Positions 9,972 to 19,114 of a DNA stretch of 64,000 nt are shown piece after piece; the stretch's first letter is position 1, and each line of letters opens with the position of its first letter. Source of the stretch: Chitinophagales bacterium. Lineage in GTDB: Bacteria > Bacteroidota > Bacteroidia > Chitinophagales > JADIYW01. The notes below the pieces were generated by a model. The model searched no databases. It had not been told where the DNA came from and saw nothing but the letters and a program-made list of their open reading frames with translations. A program made the translations under genes and the position numbers. Location: NCBI GenBank assembly GCA_023957245.1, contig JAMLHJ010000006.1, positions 62,001 to 126,000 of the forward strand, written 5' to 3'.

Positions 9972-11323
9972 AGAAGAACATCTCACTTCCACCTAGTTTT
10001 ATTCATAACGTTCAAGAGCTTTTGGGAGATGAAGCTAGTGAATATTTTGATAGTTTAGAGAAAGAAGAAGTGAGTTCCATAAGACTTCATCCAGAACACG
10101 CTTTCCAACCTGAAATAGATACCCAAATCATTCCATGGGAACCACAAGGTAGATACTTATCACAAAGACCCATCTTTGCACTTGATCCAGCATGGCATGG
10201 TGGAATGTATTATGTTCAGGAAAGTTCATCAATGTTGACTGGATATATTTGTAAGAAATTATTTCAAACACCAATTGTTGCTTTAGATTTGTGTGCAGCA
10301 CCTGGCGGGAAATCCACTCATTTGCTATCTGTTCTACCTAAAGAAAGTTTATTGGTCAGCAATGAGATTATCCCAAAGCGCAATCAGATTTTAGTTGAAA
10401 ATATACAAAAATGGGGCAATTCCTTTAATATTGTCACCAAAGGTGAAGCCCATGAATTTGCTATTCTTGAACAAACATTTGATTTAATTGTCGTAGATGC
10501 ACCATGTTCAGGAGAAGGACTTTTCCGAAAACAACCAGAGGCTATCTCAGAATGGAGTGAAGAAAATGTACGTATTTGTACAGAAAGGCAAGAAAATATT
10601 TTAAATAATATCCATACTTCTCTAAAAACTGGAGGTTATTTATGTTATAGCACTTGCACTTATGAAATTTCAGAAAATGAAGAGCAGATTCAAAAACTAT
10701 TAGACACAGGTCTATATGAATTAATGAAGATTGATATTGAGAACTTCATTGGACTTAGAGAAGGATTAATTTCTGGAACAGTAAGATGTTGGTCTCATGC
10801 CGTTAAAGGCAGTGGATTTTTTATTGCGCTCTTAAAAAAAATAGCACATTCTTCACAAGAAATTCTATCAAAGAAAAAACGACATTGGAATTGGAAGTCT
10901 ATAAAGTCAGTACCACTACCCTTACAAAATTTTGTACAACTTCCTTCCAATCATTATGTATTTCAATCAGGAGATTATTATAGAGTATTTCCCAAAAAAT
11001 ATCAATATGAGTTATCCGCTATTGCAGAACATATTGCAGTGACCAACTTTGGAATAGATTTAGGCAAACTGAATAAAGATATTTTTACTCCTTCTCATGC
11101 ATTGATATATTCTTCATTGATAAATGAGAAAATTCCAATCTATTCAACAGAAGATAAAGAATTGGCACTTGATTATCTAAGAAGAAAAGACATTCCTGTT
11201 CAAGCTCATCTTCCAAATGGATGGGCAGTATTTCAATGGAATAATATTCGATTGGGTTGGATAAAACAAAATGCGCAAAGGGTAAATAATTATTACCCAT
11301 TAACATGGATGCTTAGAATGTAA
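9968..11323 (+). CDS. 16S rRNA m5C methyltransferase, RsmF/NOL1-NOP2-Sun family
   Basis: SAM-dependent RNA cytosine-C5 methyltransferase. The SAM-binding motif LDLCAAPGGKSTH is at residues 107-118. The conserved PCSGEG has Cys180 and the STCTYE motif has Cys230; in this family the TC-motif Cys is the nucleophile and the PC-motif Cys helps product release. A C-terminal region of about 150 aa resembles the RsmF PUA-like RNA-binding end. The start is TTG at 9968, overlapping the preceding stop as TTGA; no better ATG lies nearby and the N-terminus aligns naturally with the family. At 451 aa it has a typical length. The exact rRNA position is unproven. Confidence 0.9.
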   Translation: MKKNISLPPSFIHNVQELLGDEASEYFDSLEKEEVSSIRLHPEHAFQPEIDTQIIPWEPQGRYLSQRPIFALDPAWHGGMYYVQESSSMLTGYICKKLFQTPIVALDLCAAPGGKSTHLLSVLPKESLLVSNEIIPKRNQILVENIQKWGNSFNIVTKGEAHEFAILEQTFDLIVVDAPCSGEGLFRKQPEAISEWSEENVRICTERQENILNNIHTSLKTGGYLCYSTCTYEISENEEQIQKLLDTGLYELMKIDIENFIGLREGLISGTVRCWSHAVKGSGFFIALLKKIAHSSQEILSKKKRHWNWKSIKSVPLPLQNFVQLPSNHYVFQSGDYYRVFPKKYQYELSAIAEHIAVTNFGIDLGKLNKDIFTPSHALIYSSLINEKIPIYSTEDKELALDYLRRKDIPVQAHLPNGWAVFQWNNIRLGWIKQNAQRVNNYYPLTWMLRM

Positions 11324-11327
11324 TTTA

Positions 11328-12224
11328 TTAAAAGTACTCTAAAAAATTAGTGTCCTTTCCCGAAACTATTCTTTTATATCTATTATGCAAAAGATGTCCA
11401 ATGGTATCTTCCCATTCCAATTTGAGTTGATGACCATTAATATGTTTAATTCCAGCAACCTCAGCAGCTGTACCTGTGAAGAAAGCACCATCTGCCTGAA
11501 TGACATCTTCCACTCCAAACTCTTTTTCCACCACTTCAATTCCCATTTGCTTGGCTATTCCTCTAAGTGTTTGACTAGTGATACTTGGAAATATTTTTTC
11601 TGAAGGAGGAACAAATAATCTTCCACCTTTTTCATAAAAAAATGCACATCCCGGACCTTGAGCAACATATCCTTCCACATCAAGCATAAGCGCTTCATCA
11701 AAACCCTTATCTCTTGCTTCTTTAGTAGCTAAAATATCATTAGGAAAATGTCCAACAATCTTAGAGTCAATATAAGTAGTTTTTGGGTGAAGCCTTCTCC
11801 AAGATGATACCATTATATTCAGTTCATTATTGTCGTAATATCTTGTCCATTTCCAGCACGTCATTAACACATTAGGATGTTCAGCATCTGCTCTCAAAGT
11901 CATATTCTTATCCATGAATACCAATGGTCTGACATAAGCTTCTTTCATCCCATTTTTTTCGATTAACTCATAAGCATAATTAATAAGCTCCTGACTTGTA
12001 TAAGGCACTTGTATGCCTAATTTTTCTGAAGAAGCTAACAGACGTTCAAAGTGCCTCCTTACTTTAAAAAGGTGAGAGCCTTGAGTAGTATTATATGCTC
12101 TAATTCCTTCAAAAATACCATAACCATAATGTAATGTTTGATTGAAAGGACTGATTTTAAAATCTTTTACATTCTTAAAATTGCCATTAAAAAATAAAAT
12201 CGTTTTGTCTGTATGATATAGCAT
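11328..12224 (-). CDS. ilvE: branched-chain amino acid aminotransferase
   Basis: PLP-dependent class IV aminotransferase for the last step of leucine, isoleucine and valine synthesis and the first step of their breakdown. Lys155 in DSKIVGHFPNDILA is the expected Schiff-base lysine. HYGYGIFEGIRAY near residue 32 and the phosphate/PLP-binding region before TSQTLRGIA are conserved. The variant GPGCAFFYEKGGRL replaces the SGENIF motif of enterobacterial IlvE, as I recall for many Bacteroidota enzymes. It has 298 aa. It converges on the methyltransferase with a 4-bp gap. Two 10-bp direct repeats lie in its upstream region (12233-12256). Confidence 0.92.
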   Translation of the reverse strand: MLYHTDKTILFFNGNFKNVKDFKISPFNQTLHYGYGIFEGIRAYNTTQGSHLFKVRRHFERLLASSEKLGIQVPYTSQELINYAYELIEKNGMKEAYVRPLVFMDKNMTLRADAEHPNVLMTCWKWTRYYDNNELNIMVSSWRRLHPKTTYIDSKIVGHFPNDILATKEARDKGFDEALMLDVEGYVAQGPGCAFFYEKGGRLFVPPSEKIFPSITSQTLRGIAKQMGIEVVEKEFGVEDVIQADGAFFTGTAAEVAGIKHINGHQLKLEWEDTIGHLLHNRYKRIVSGKDTNFLEYF

Positions 12225-12232
12225 AATTGGTT

Positions 12233-12256
12233 ACAAGTTAATACTAACAAGTTAAT
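12233..12256 (-). repeat. two 10-bp direct repeats upstream of ilvE
   Basis: ACAAGTTAAT occurs at 12233-12242 and 12247-12256, spaced 14 bp apart, within 35 bp of the ilvE start. It could be a regulator-binding site; no factor is known to me. Confidence 0.5.
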
Positions 12257-12329
12257 TAAAAATCATTAGCTTTTAATGTTTTCGTACTACAAAACTTCAT
12301 TAATAGTTTTTTTCGTTAGCGAATAGTCC

Positions 12330-12337
12330 TATTTTTG
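12330..12337 (+). promoter_or_regulatory. TATTTTTG -7 box for the DUF4838 gene
   Basis: Exact TAnnTTTG match 20 nt before the ATG at 12358. No convincing -33 element was seen. Confidence 0.5.
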
Positions 12338-12357
12338 AACAATTTATAACAGAGAAG

Positions 12358-14370
12358 ATGAGATATAATCAGTTATTTATTAGCGTTTTAGTTGTATTGT
12401 TTTTAACATCATGTGTACTTATTAAAGAACGACGAAATCATAAAAAACATAAAAATATTGAATACGAAACAGTTTATAAAGACGAAACCGAAAAATTAGA
12501 TTTTGAATCTACAAGCAGAGTAAGTGACTCAAATGAAATATGGTATCACCCCAATCCTTGGTGGAGAATCAAAAGTGAGCCATTCCCTATGAGTAAAGAC
12601 TCCTTTGATATTAGAAGATATGGACCACAATATGGATTTTCAAAGTATATCAATCCTATTTCAACAACTATTGAAAATGATACATGGAGTAAATGGGTGT
12701 CAAAAAATCATTGGGACAGTTATGGAAATGCTGTAGTACATGATTGGCAAAGTTTTATTACAAATAAAAAAAGTGAATTTTCAGAACATCCTGAATATTT
12801 AGCAGAAAAAGATGGAAAAAGATTGGGGTATGGAAAGACCAGCAAATTATGTGTAAGTAATCCCAATGTGCAAAAACTGTACATTCAATATACAAAAGAG
12901 AAAATTAAGAAAAATCCAAATTTAAAAATCTATTCAGTTGAGCCATCAGACGGAGGAGGGTTTTGTACTTGTAAAGCTTGTACAAAAATCGGTAGTATAA
13001 GTAATCAAGTGTTTTTTATGGCAAATGCTGTTGCTAAAGGCATTAAAACAGAGTATCCTGATAAACAAGTTGGAGTATTGGCATATAATGAGCACTCGGA
13101 AGTTCCTAGCTTTAAAATAGAAAATAATGTCAAAGTAATTATTGTTCCAAATGGATTTCAAACAATATATACTCATTTAGGATCAATTACTTCTTGGTCA
13201 CAAAAGCACACGAATATTGGAATTTATGAATATTTTGGAATTCCACAATGGACTGGGGATCTTCCAAGAATTCCAGTAAAATCAATATTAGAAAAACTTG
13301 ATTTTATTAAAAAGGCAGGTGGAAATATGATTATTTATGAAGCTGGGACAAATATTAATGCTGCAATTCTAGCGTCATTATTCAACTTTATTATCATGAA
13401 TCCATCTCTGACTTGGGATGAGGTCTATGAAAAATTTCTGGATGATTGTTTTGCTAATTCTAAGGTTCCTATCAATAGAATGCTGAGTAGATGGTATTCT
13501 TATGGTAAACTAGGCGCTCAGGAATTAAACTATTCATTATATGATTTGAATGAAGCTAGTAAATTAACAAAAGATAAAAATGAAATTCAAAGAATACGTG
13601 ACTTGAAAGCTTATGTCAATTATTTAATCATTTATGATGAATGGATAAATATTCGAACTACAAAAGATTCTTTAAATGCAACAAAAGGATTTTTTGATTA
13701 TATCTACAACTCATCCAATAGAAACATCATCAATGTTACAGCACTGACTCAAATCTGGGCAAAATATATTAGTAATGAAAGCCTCTCCAATAGATTCAAA
13801 TATACTCAAATTGAGAAAAAGACTTGGATAAAATATATGACTGATGCTGAAATTGATAAATTATTTGAAGCTAATTATAAAAAATACAACCCTAAAAAAT
13901 CTGACTACAAAACAATTTATGATTATAATACTATACTAAAATCTCAGAAAAACTTAAGAAACCTAAATAACTATCAGGTTAATATATCAAATAACACAAG
14001 CATTAATGTTTATGTATCTTCTAAATCTATAACCTTAACCCCGGAATATAAAAGCTCTGACTCTAAGACTCTATTGAGTATTCAAGGATTAGATAACAAT
14101 TTCTTTTCACAACAATTTGTTGAAAGCAATCAATCATGGTCGGTAAATATTCCTGAGAATGGCATATATATTATCGGACAGAACCGTGTTTCATCTACTC
14201 TTGTTAAAATGGAGGGTAGTTTTATTCCATTAATATCAACAGTTACAAAATCTGATGAGAGCAATTATAATCTATCAAAAATAGGTACAGATAAAAAAAT
14301 AATTTCTACCAATAGTAAAGCTCCAATATCTGATTCTGCTCCTTTTTATTTATTGGAAGCCAAGGATTAA
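12358..14370 (+). CDS. DUF4838 domain lipoprotein, glycoside-hydrolase-like
   Basis: Lipoprotein with its lipidated Cys at residue 19 (LFLTSC). The body matches the DUF4838 family, whose members resemble glycoside hydrolases of the alpha-glucuronidase/GH20 type and are often found in Bacteroidota polysaccharide loci. The hallmark VEPSDGGGFCTCKAC is near residues 193-207, with three clustered Cys that may bind metal or form a disulfide. Conserved aromatic and acidic residues follow (NEHSEVP, YEYFGIP, IYEAGTN). No sugar-utilisation genes adjoin it, so its substrate is unknown. A TATTTTTG -7 box is at 12330-12337. Its stop codon overlaps the stop of the convergent OppA-like gene. Confidence 0.8.
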   Translation: MRYNQLFISVLVVLFLTSCVLIKERRNHKKHKNIEYETVYKDETEKLDFESTSRVSDSNEIWYHPNPWWRIKSEPFPMSKDSFDIRRYGPQYGFSKYINPISTTIENDTWSKWVSKNHWDSYGNAVVHDWQSFITNKKSEFSEHPEYLAEKDGKRLGYGKTSKLCVSNPNVQKLYIQYTKEKIKKNPNLKIYSVEPSDGGGFCTCKACTKIGSISNQVFFMANAVAKGIKTEYPDKQVGVLAYNEHSEVPSFKIENNVKVIIVPNGFQTIYTHLGSITSWSQKHTNIGIYEYFGIPQWTGDLPRIPVKSILEKLDFIKKAGGNMIIYEAGTNINAAILASLFNFIIMNPSLTWDEVYEKFLDDCFANSKVPINRMLSRWYSYGKLGAQELNYSLYDLNEASKLTKDKNEIQRIRDLKAYVNYLIIYDEWINIRTTKDSLNATKGFFDYIYNSSNRNIINVTALTQIWAKYISNESLSNRFKYTQIEKKTWIKYMTDAEIDKLFEANYKKYNPKKSDYKTIYDYNTILKSQKNLRNLNNYQVNISNNTSINVYVSSKSITLTPEYKSSDSKTLLSIQGLDNNFFSQQFVESNQSWSVNIPENGIYIIGQNRVSSTLVKMEGSFIPLISTVTKSDESNYNLSKIGTDKKIISTNSKAPISDSAPFYLLEAKD

Positions 14371-15968
14371 TTCATTTTTGCTGTTTTTAAGTCCAACATA
14401 TTCATTGCATTTGTTGACATATATATTACCCTTGGCCCCATAAATCTTATTAATTCATCATAGAATAATGGGACAATCGGTGCATCTTCTATCATTATAT
14501 TCTCCATTTCAAGGTATAATTTAGAAGCTTCTGTATCATTTACCATCATAGCTTTGACATACAAACTATCGTATTTTTGATTGTGATATCTAGTATAATT
14601 TGGAGGCGCACTATTTGCCCCGTAAAATAAGGCTAAAAAATTTTCAGCATCTGAATAATCTCCTATCCAAGATGCTCTAAAAAAGTCAACTTCATTTTTT
14701 GCCATTGCCTCTCTTAAAAAAGAACCTGGAGTTAATTGAATTATGACTTTTACACCTATTTCTTCAAGTGATTTAGCTATAAATTCTGTCAAATCTTGAT
14801 AATTTGGATTGGAACTCAAAACAATTACATCCATACCTTTACCATCAGGATATCCAGCTTTTGCAAGTAATTCTTTTGCGAGCTGAGGTTGATAGGAATA
14901 TCCTTTAACCTTATCATTAAATCCATTTATTCCTTGCGGGACTATCCCATGATGTGCAGGAACTCCTATCCCATTTCTTAAATACAAAATCATTTTTTCT
15001 CTATCAACAGCATAGTTGATGGCTTGTCGAACCAATTTGTTTTGGATAGCTGGGTTTTTTACTTTCCCCATTGAAAACCCAAGATACTCAGTATTCATAT
15101 AAGGAACTCTGACCATTTTGAGTTTACTTTTCAATTCATCTTTCAATTGACCTTTCGCATCTAATGCTTTGTCAATAAATGATTTATCAACTCCAGAAAC
15201 AAAATCAAATCCACCTTGTAAGAATTGCAAAAACTCTACCGCTCTATCATTTAGAAAACTAACTTTTAGTCCATCAATATATGGTAGCTTCTCTCCATTG
15301 CTATCTTTTTCAAAATAATTTGGATTGCGCTTCATCACTAGTGCATTATTTTCTTGCCACTTTACCATTTGAAAAGGACCTGTTCCGATAGCAATCTTTC
15401 TAAAATCTTTCTGATATTTTTCTACTATTTCTTTGGGAACTACAGAACAATATTGCAATGTCAACAAGCTTAAAAGTGGTCTAAATGGTAATTTTAAATG
15501 TAATACAAATGTAGTGTCATCAATAGCCTCAAACGGCATAGTGTCTCTAACCTTTCCATTAAAAAGCCAAGCTCCAGTAGATGCGACTTTCTTATCAATT
15601 ATTCTATTGAAGCTATAAACAAAATCTTCTGCAATTACTCTCCTGCCTTTTCCAGTTGGGAAAATTGGATGATTGTGAAAATATACATCATCTCGTAAAT
15701 AAAAAACATATTTCAATCCATCGTCAGATATTTTGTAACTTTTTGCAATCGAAGGGCTTACATTCAATTCATTATCTAATTGCAATAAACCATTATATAA
15801 TTGATTGCACATCCACATTGAAGATTGGTCTTTGGAAAATGCTGGATCTAATGAACTCAATCCTGCACTCAAATTCAATTTGAATATTTTTTTATCAGCT
15901 GTTTCTTGTCGAGGATTACATGCAACAAGAAGATAACTGATATAGATAATTAAATGAAATACCTTCAT
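14367..15968 (-). CDS. peptide-type ABC transporter substrate-binding lipoprotein (SBP_bac_5)
   Basis: Extracytoplasmic solute-binding protein of the OppA/DppA family, anchored as a lipoprotein (signal ending LLVAC, Cys about residue 17). Typical blocks are SLDPAFSKDQSS, LRDDVYFHN, VAEDFVYSF-like and TGPFQMVKW, then VRQAINYAVDREKM. The length (533 aa) is normal. No permease or ATPase genes are nearby, so it is an orphan binding protein in this window; a second paralog is at 39470. It is 7 bp downstream of the FMN reductase gene on the same strand. Substrate (oligopeptides or muropeptides) is a family-level guess. Confidence 0.9.
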   Translation of the reverse strand: MKVFHLIIYISYLLVACNPRQETADKKIFKLNLSAGLSSLDPAFSKDQSSMWMCNQLYNGLLQLDNELNVSPSIAKSYKISDDGLKYVFYLRDDVYFHNHPIFPTGKGRRVIAEDFVYSFNRIIDKKVASTGAWLFNGKVRDTMPFEAIDDTTFVLHLKLPFRPLLSLLTLQYCSVVPKEIVEKYQKDFRKIAIGTGPFQMVKWQENNALVMKRNPNYFEKDSNGEKLPYIDGLKVSFLNDRAVEFLQFLQGGFDFVSGVDKSFIDKALDAKGQLKDELKSKLKMVRVPYMNTEYLGFSMGKVKNPAIQNKLVRQAINYAVDREKMILYLRNGIGVPAHHGIVPQGINGFNDKVKGYSYQPQLAKELLAKAGYPDGKGMDVIVLSSNPNYQDLTEFIAKSLEEIGVKVIIQLTPGSFLREAMAKNEVDFFRASWIGDYSDAENFLALFYGANSAPPNYTRYHNQKYDSLYVKAMMVNDTEASKLYLEMENIMIEDAPIVPLFYDELIRFMGPRVIYMSTNAMNMLDLKTAKMN

Positions 15969-15975
15969 TTTTTTA

Positions 15976-16500
15976 TTACATTTTTAAAAACATTTCTATC
16001 TGTTGATCGATTAATTCTAGCGTTTCTTCTGCAATAAAATTCCCTTTTGTATCAAATTGTTTACTTACAGAAGAAATTGGAATCTTACTATGCAATACGT
16101 TGATTCTTAGATAATTAAGAACATTAGTAAAATCATCCATTCCTCTTAGATTTCCTGCACGTCCATCAGCAACTCCAACCAATGCTGCTTTTTTATTGTG
16201 ATAGCTTTTTTTGATATCGCTAGCATCTATCATCAACTTTAATACTCCTGGATAACTTCCATTATATTCGGGTATGATAAAAATAAATTTACTTGTAGGT
16301 ATAAGATATTTTTTTTCCAATTGAGCAAATGCAGGAGATTTCTTATCGTACATTTCATTGCTCAATATATCTGTTGGTAAATCCTGTAAATCTAAGAATT
16401 GGAATTCTACTTTTTTATTCTCTAATCTTTTAATGTAAACATCAGATATTTTTCGAGTCCAGCTATGAGGACGATTCGTGCAAGATATTAAAGTAATCAT
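15976..16500 (-). CDS. NADPH-dependent FMN reductase family protein
   Basis: Flavodoxin-fold reductase that transfers hydride from NAD(P)H to FMN and often to quinones or azo compounds. The N-terminal phosphate-binding loop ISCTNRPHSWTRK and the flavin-binding signature PEYNGSYPGVLK (residues about 93-104) identify it. At 174 aa it has the usual length. A TATATTTG promoter-type box lies at 16518-16525, 17 nt upstream of the ATG. It leads a two-gene unit with the OppA-like lipoprotein, although a functional link between the two is not evident. Confidence 0.88.
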   Translation of the reverse strand: MITLISCTNRPHSWTRKISDVYIKRLENKKVEFQFLDLQDLPTDILSNEMYDKKSPAFAQLEKKYLIPTSKFIFIIPEYNGSYPGVLKLMIDASDIKKSYHNKKAALVGVADGRAGNLRGMDDFTNVLNYLRINVLHSKIPISSVSKQFDTKGNFIAEETLELIDQQIEMFLKM

Positions 16501-16517
16501 ATTTCAAGAATAAAAGA

Positions 16518-16525
16518 CAAATATA
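16518..16525 (-). promoter_or_regulatory. TATATTTG -7 box for the FMN reductase gene
   Basis: Exact TAnnTTTG match on the minus strand, 17 nt before the start at 16500. A -33 element is not clear. Confidence 0.45.
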
Positions 16526-16611
16526 ATTGTTCAAATGAATTTTGCTTGATTATCCACATTAGATGTGAGCAACTAACACTATTCTTTAGGCATTTTGACA
16601 AGGATATAAAT

Positions 16612-16619
16612 TATCTTTG
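16612..16619 (+). promoter_or_regulatory. TATCTTTG -7 box for the UPF0173-parA-parB genes
   Basis: Exact TAnnTTTG match, 21 nt before the ATG at 16641. A TTTG 14 nt upstream is closer than the usual 17-23 nt spacing. Confidence 0.5.
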
Positions 16620-16640
16620 TTATCGTAAAAAAATCAAAAT

Positions 16641-17324
16641 ATGAAGTTCACTTATTATGGTCATTCATGCTTTGCAGTTGAAATCCGAGGTAAAAAAATC
16701 TTATTTGATCCGTTTATTACACCCAATGAACTTGCCAATCAGATAGTCTCTATTCAGGATATTCAATGTGATTATATTTTTATATCCCATGGTCATGCCG
16801 ATCATATTGCCGATGCAGTACAAATTGCTAAAATAACTGGCGCACAATGTGTTGCCGCATTTGAAATTACAGATTGGTTACAAAATCAAGGAATTACAAA
16901 TGTTCATCCGATGAATACTGGTGGCAAATGGAACTTTGATTTCGGAGTAGTAAAATGTGTAGTTGCCCAACATTCTTCTGCTCTCCCAGATGGTAGCTAT
17001 GGTGGTAATCCTTTAGGATTTGTATTTATTACTGAAGAAGGAGATTTTTATTACAGTGGAGATACGGCATTGACATTAGATATGCAATTGATTCCTAGAT
17101 GGGCAGATTTGAATTTTGCTATTTTACCCATAGGCGATAATTTCACTATGGATGCAGCAGATGCGTTGATTGCAGCGGAATTTGTTCAAACTCAAAAAGT
17201 TATCGGTGTACATTTTGACACTTTTGGCTATATAAAAATAGATCACGCACACGTTAAAAGAATTTTTGCGGAAAAAGGCATACAATTATTGTTGCCATCA
17301 ATTAACCAGACAATTGAGTTATAA
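16641..17324 (+). CDS. UPF0173 metal-dependent hydrolase (metallo-beta-lactamase fold)
   Basis: Metallo-beta-lactamase-fold hydrolase of the UlaG-like UPF0173 family, cytoplasmic, with no settled substrate. The metal motif is HGHADH (His50, His52, Asp54, His55). FDPFITPNEL upstream and YSGDTALTLDM and GVHFDTFGYI downstream supply the remaining ligands. At 227 aa it is the standard size. A TATCTTTG box at 16612-16619 is a plausible -7 element. parA begins 10 bp after its stop, so it probably heads the parAB transcript. Confidence 0.88.
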   Translation: MKFTYYGHSCFAVEIRGKKILFDPFITPNELANQIVSIQDIQCDYIFISHGHADHIADAVQIAKITGAQCVAAFEITDWLQNQGITNVHPMNTGGKWNFDFGVVKCVVAQHSSALPDGSYGGNPLGFVFITEEGDFYYSGDTALTLDMQLIPRWADLNFAILPIGDNFTMDAADALIAAEFVQTQKVIGVHFDTFGYIKIDHAHVKRIFAEKGIQLLLPSINQTIEL

Positions 17325-17334
17325 GAATACAAGC

Positions 17335-18138
17335 ATGGGAAAAATAATAAGTATAGCCAATCAAAAAGGCGGAGTAGGCAAAACAACTACAGCAATAAAT
17401 CTAGCGGCTAGCTTGGCCGTTTTAGAATTTAAAACTCTATTAGTAGATGCAGACCCCCAAGCAAATGGAACAAGTGGCTGTGGGTTTGATCCTAAAGCCA
17501 TAAAAATAAGCCTTTACGAATGTCTTATTGATGAAAAATCTGCAAAAGATGTTGTTTTAGAAACTGAAACACCCAATTTATTTTTAATACCTTCTCACCT
17601 TGACCTTGTTGGGGCTGAAATTGAGCTCATCAATCATCCTAACAGAGAAAATATAATGAAGCAAATGCTCGCTCCAATCAAGAATGATTTTGATTTCATT
17701 ATTATCGACTGTTCTCCTTCATTAGGACTAATCACTGTCAATGCTCTGACAGCGTCTGATTCAGTACTAATTCCTGTGCAGTGTGAATTTTTCGCATTAG
17801 AAGGTCTAGGAAAGTTATTGAATACTATCAAAATTGTACAAACAAGATTGAATACTGATTTAGAAATTGAAGGTATTTTATTAACAATGTATGATTCAAG
17901 ACTCAACCTTTCCAATCAGGTAGTTCAGGAAGTGAAAAGAAGGTTTGGAGATAGTGTATTTAAAACAATCGTACACAGAAATACAAGATTGGGTGAAGCT
18001 CAAAGTATGCGCACTCCTGTTATTATGTATGATGCAGATAGTAAGGGTGCTTTTAATTATTTGAATTTGGCAAGGGAAATTTTACAATCCAATGATTTAT
18101 TATCATCAATTGACAGTTCAACTTCAGAATTAAACTAA
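17335..18138 (+). CDS. parA: chromosome partitioning ATPase ParA/Soj
   Basis: Deviant-Walker ATPase that drives chromosome segregation with ParB. The start at 17335 gives MGKIISIANQKGGVGKTT, with the deviant Walker A KGGVGKTT at residues 11-18 including the signature Lys11; an upstream in-frame reading to 17266 overlaps the previous gene and is not needed. DADPQANGTSG follows, and the Walker B-like FIIIDCSPSLGLIT lies near residue 120. At 267 aa it is typical. It precedes parB by one base. No parS-like palindrome (TGTTTCACGTGAAACA) was seen in the window. Confidence 0.95.
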   Translation: MGKIISIANQKGGVGKTTTAINLAASLAVLEFKTLLVDADPQANGTSGCGFDPKAIKISLYECLIDEKSAKDVVLETETPNLFLIPSHLDLVGAEIELINHPNRENIMKQMLAPIKNDFDFIIIDCSPSLGLITVNALTASDSVLIPVQCEFFALEGLGKLLNTIKIVQTRLNTDLEIEGILLTMYDSRLNLSNQVVQEVKRRFGDSVFKTIVHRNTRLGEAQSMRTPVIMYDADSKGAFNYLNLAREILQSNDLLSSIDSSTSELN

Positions 18139-18139
18139 T

Positions 18140-19042
18140 ATGGCTAAGAAAAAATTTGTAGGTAGTGGTATAAGAGCTTTGCTTTCTGATATGAGTGAAG
18201 AAGCAGAAGTAGTGAAAATAAACGATTATGATGTTGATTCTATCATCAATACCGTATCTAAAATCCACTTGGATGAGATTGAAGTCAATCCATTTCAACC
18301 AAGGGTCGATTTTAATGAAAATGCACTTCTAGACTTAGCTAATTCTATACGTATCCATGGTGTTATTCAACCAATTACAGTAAGAAGAATTGCACCTAAA
18401 AAATATCAATTGATTGCTGGTGAAAGAAGACTACGAGCTTCTAAAATGGCTGGACAAATTGATATTCCTGCTTATGTCAGAGAAGTAAATGATCAAGAAT
18501 CTTTAGAGATTGCGTTGATTGAAAATATTCAAAGAGAAGACCTAAACGCAATGGAGATTTCCATTAATTATAAACGTTTGATTGATGAATGTGAATTGAC
18601 CCATGAGTCTTTGGGAGAAAGATTGGGTAAAGATCGTTCTACGATTACCAACTATTTGAGATTGCTCAAATTACCTCCTGAAATTCAGCACGGTTTAAAG
18701 GCAAGGTCTATCAGTATGGGACACGCTAGAGCATTGATTGCTTTAACTGAAGTGGAGAAACAATTATATGCTTTTAAAGAAATTGAATCCAAAAGTTTAT
18801 CTGTTAGAAAAACTGAAGAATTAGTTAGAAATCTAAATAGCGATGGCAAAGTTGCACCTCAAAAGAATACAGGAAGCAAAGAATTGCCAGCTGCATATCA
18901 ACAAGTTCAGATTAGATTGACAGATGCTTTAGAAACCAAAGTAAAAATCAAAAAAGGAAATACAGATAAAGGTGAAATAGTCATTCCTTTCTATTCTGCT
19001 GCAGACTTGGAAAGATTGATTGAATTACTAGAAAAATCATAA
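18140..19042 (+). CDS. parB: chromosome partitioning protein ParB
   Basis: CTP-dependent clamp that binds parS sites and partners ParA. The N-terminal ParB/Sulfiredoxin fold shows NPFQPRVDF, VIQPITVRR and the CTP-binding GERRLRAS. ALIENIQREDLN is the conserved box before the helix-turn-helix (LGERLGKDRSTITNYLRLL). A C-terminal dimerisation region follows. The 300-aa length is normal. It sits one base after parA, and 72 bp separate it from the M20 gene. Confidence 0.95.
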   Translation: MAKKKFVGSGIRALLSDMSEEAEVVKINDYDVDSIINTVSKIHLDEIEVNPFQPRVDFNENALLDLANSIRIHGVIQPITVRRIAPKKYQLIAGERRLRASKMAGQIDIPAYVREVNDQESLEIALIENIQREDLNAMEISINYKRLIDECELTHESLGERLGKDRSTITNYLRLLKLPPEIQHGLKARSISMGHARALIALTEVEKQLYAFKEIESKSLSVRKTEELVRNLNSDGKVAPQKNTGSKELPAAYQQVQIRLTDALETKVKIKKGNTDKGEIVIPFYSAADLERLIELLEKS

Positions 19043-19114
19043 TGTTGTTCTTTTCCTATTAGTTTGTTTTGTGATGAAAATTTCTTTTTTCACTAGTAGT
19101 ATTACAATTTCAAT

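Noticed and set aside
17200-19100. Possible parS site near parAB
   Set aside because: I looked for TGTTTCACGTGAAACA and close variants and found none.
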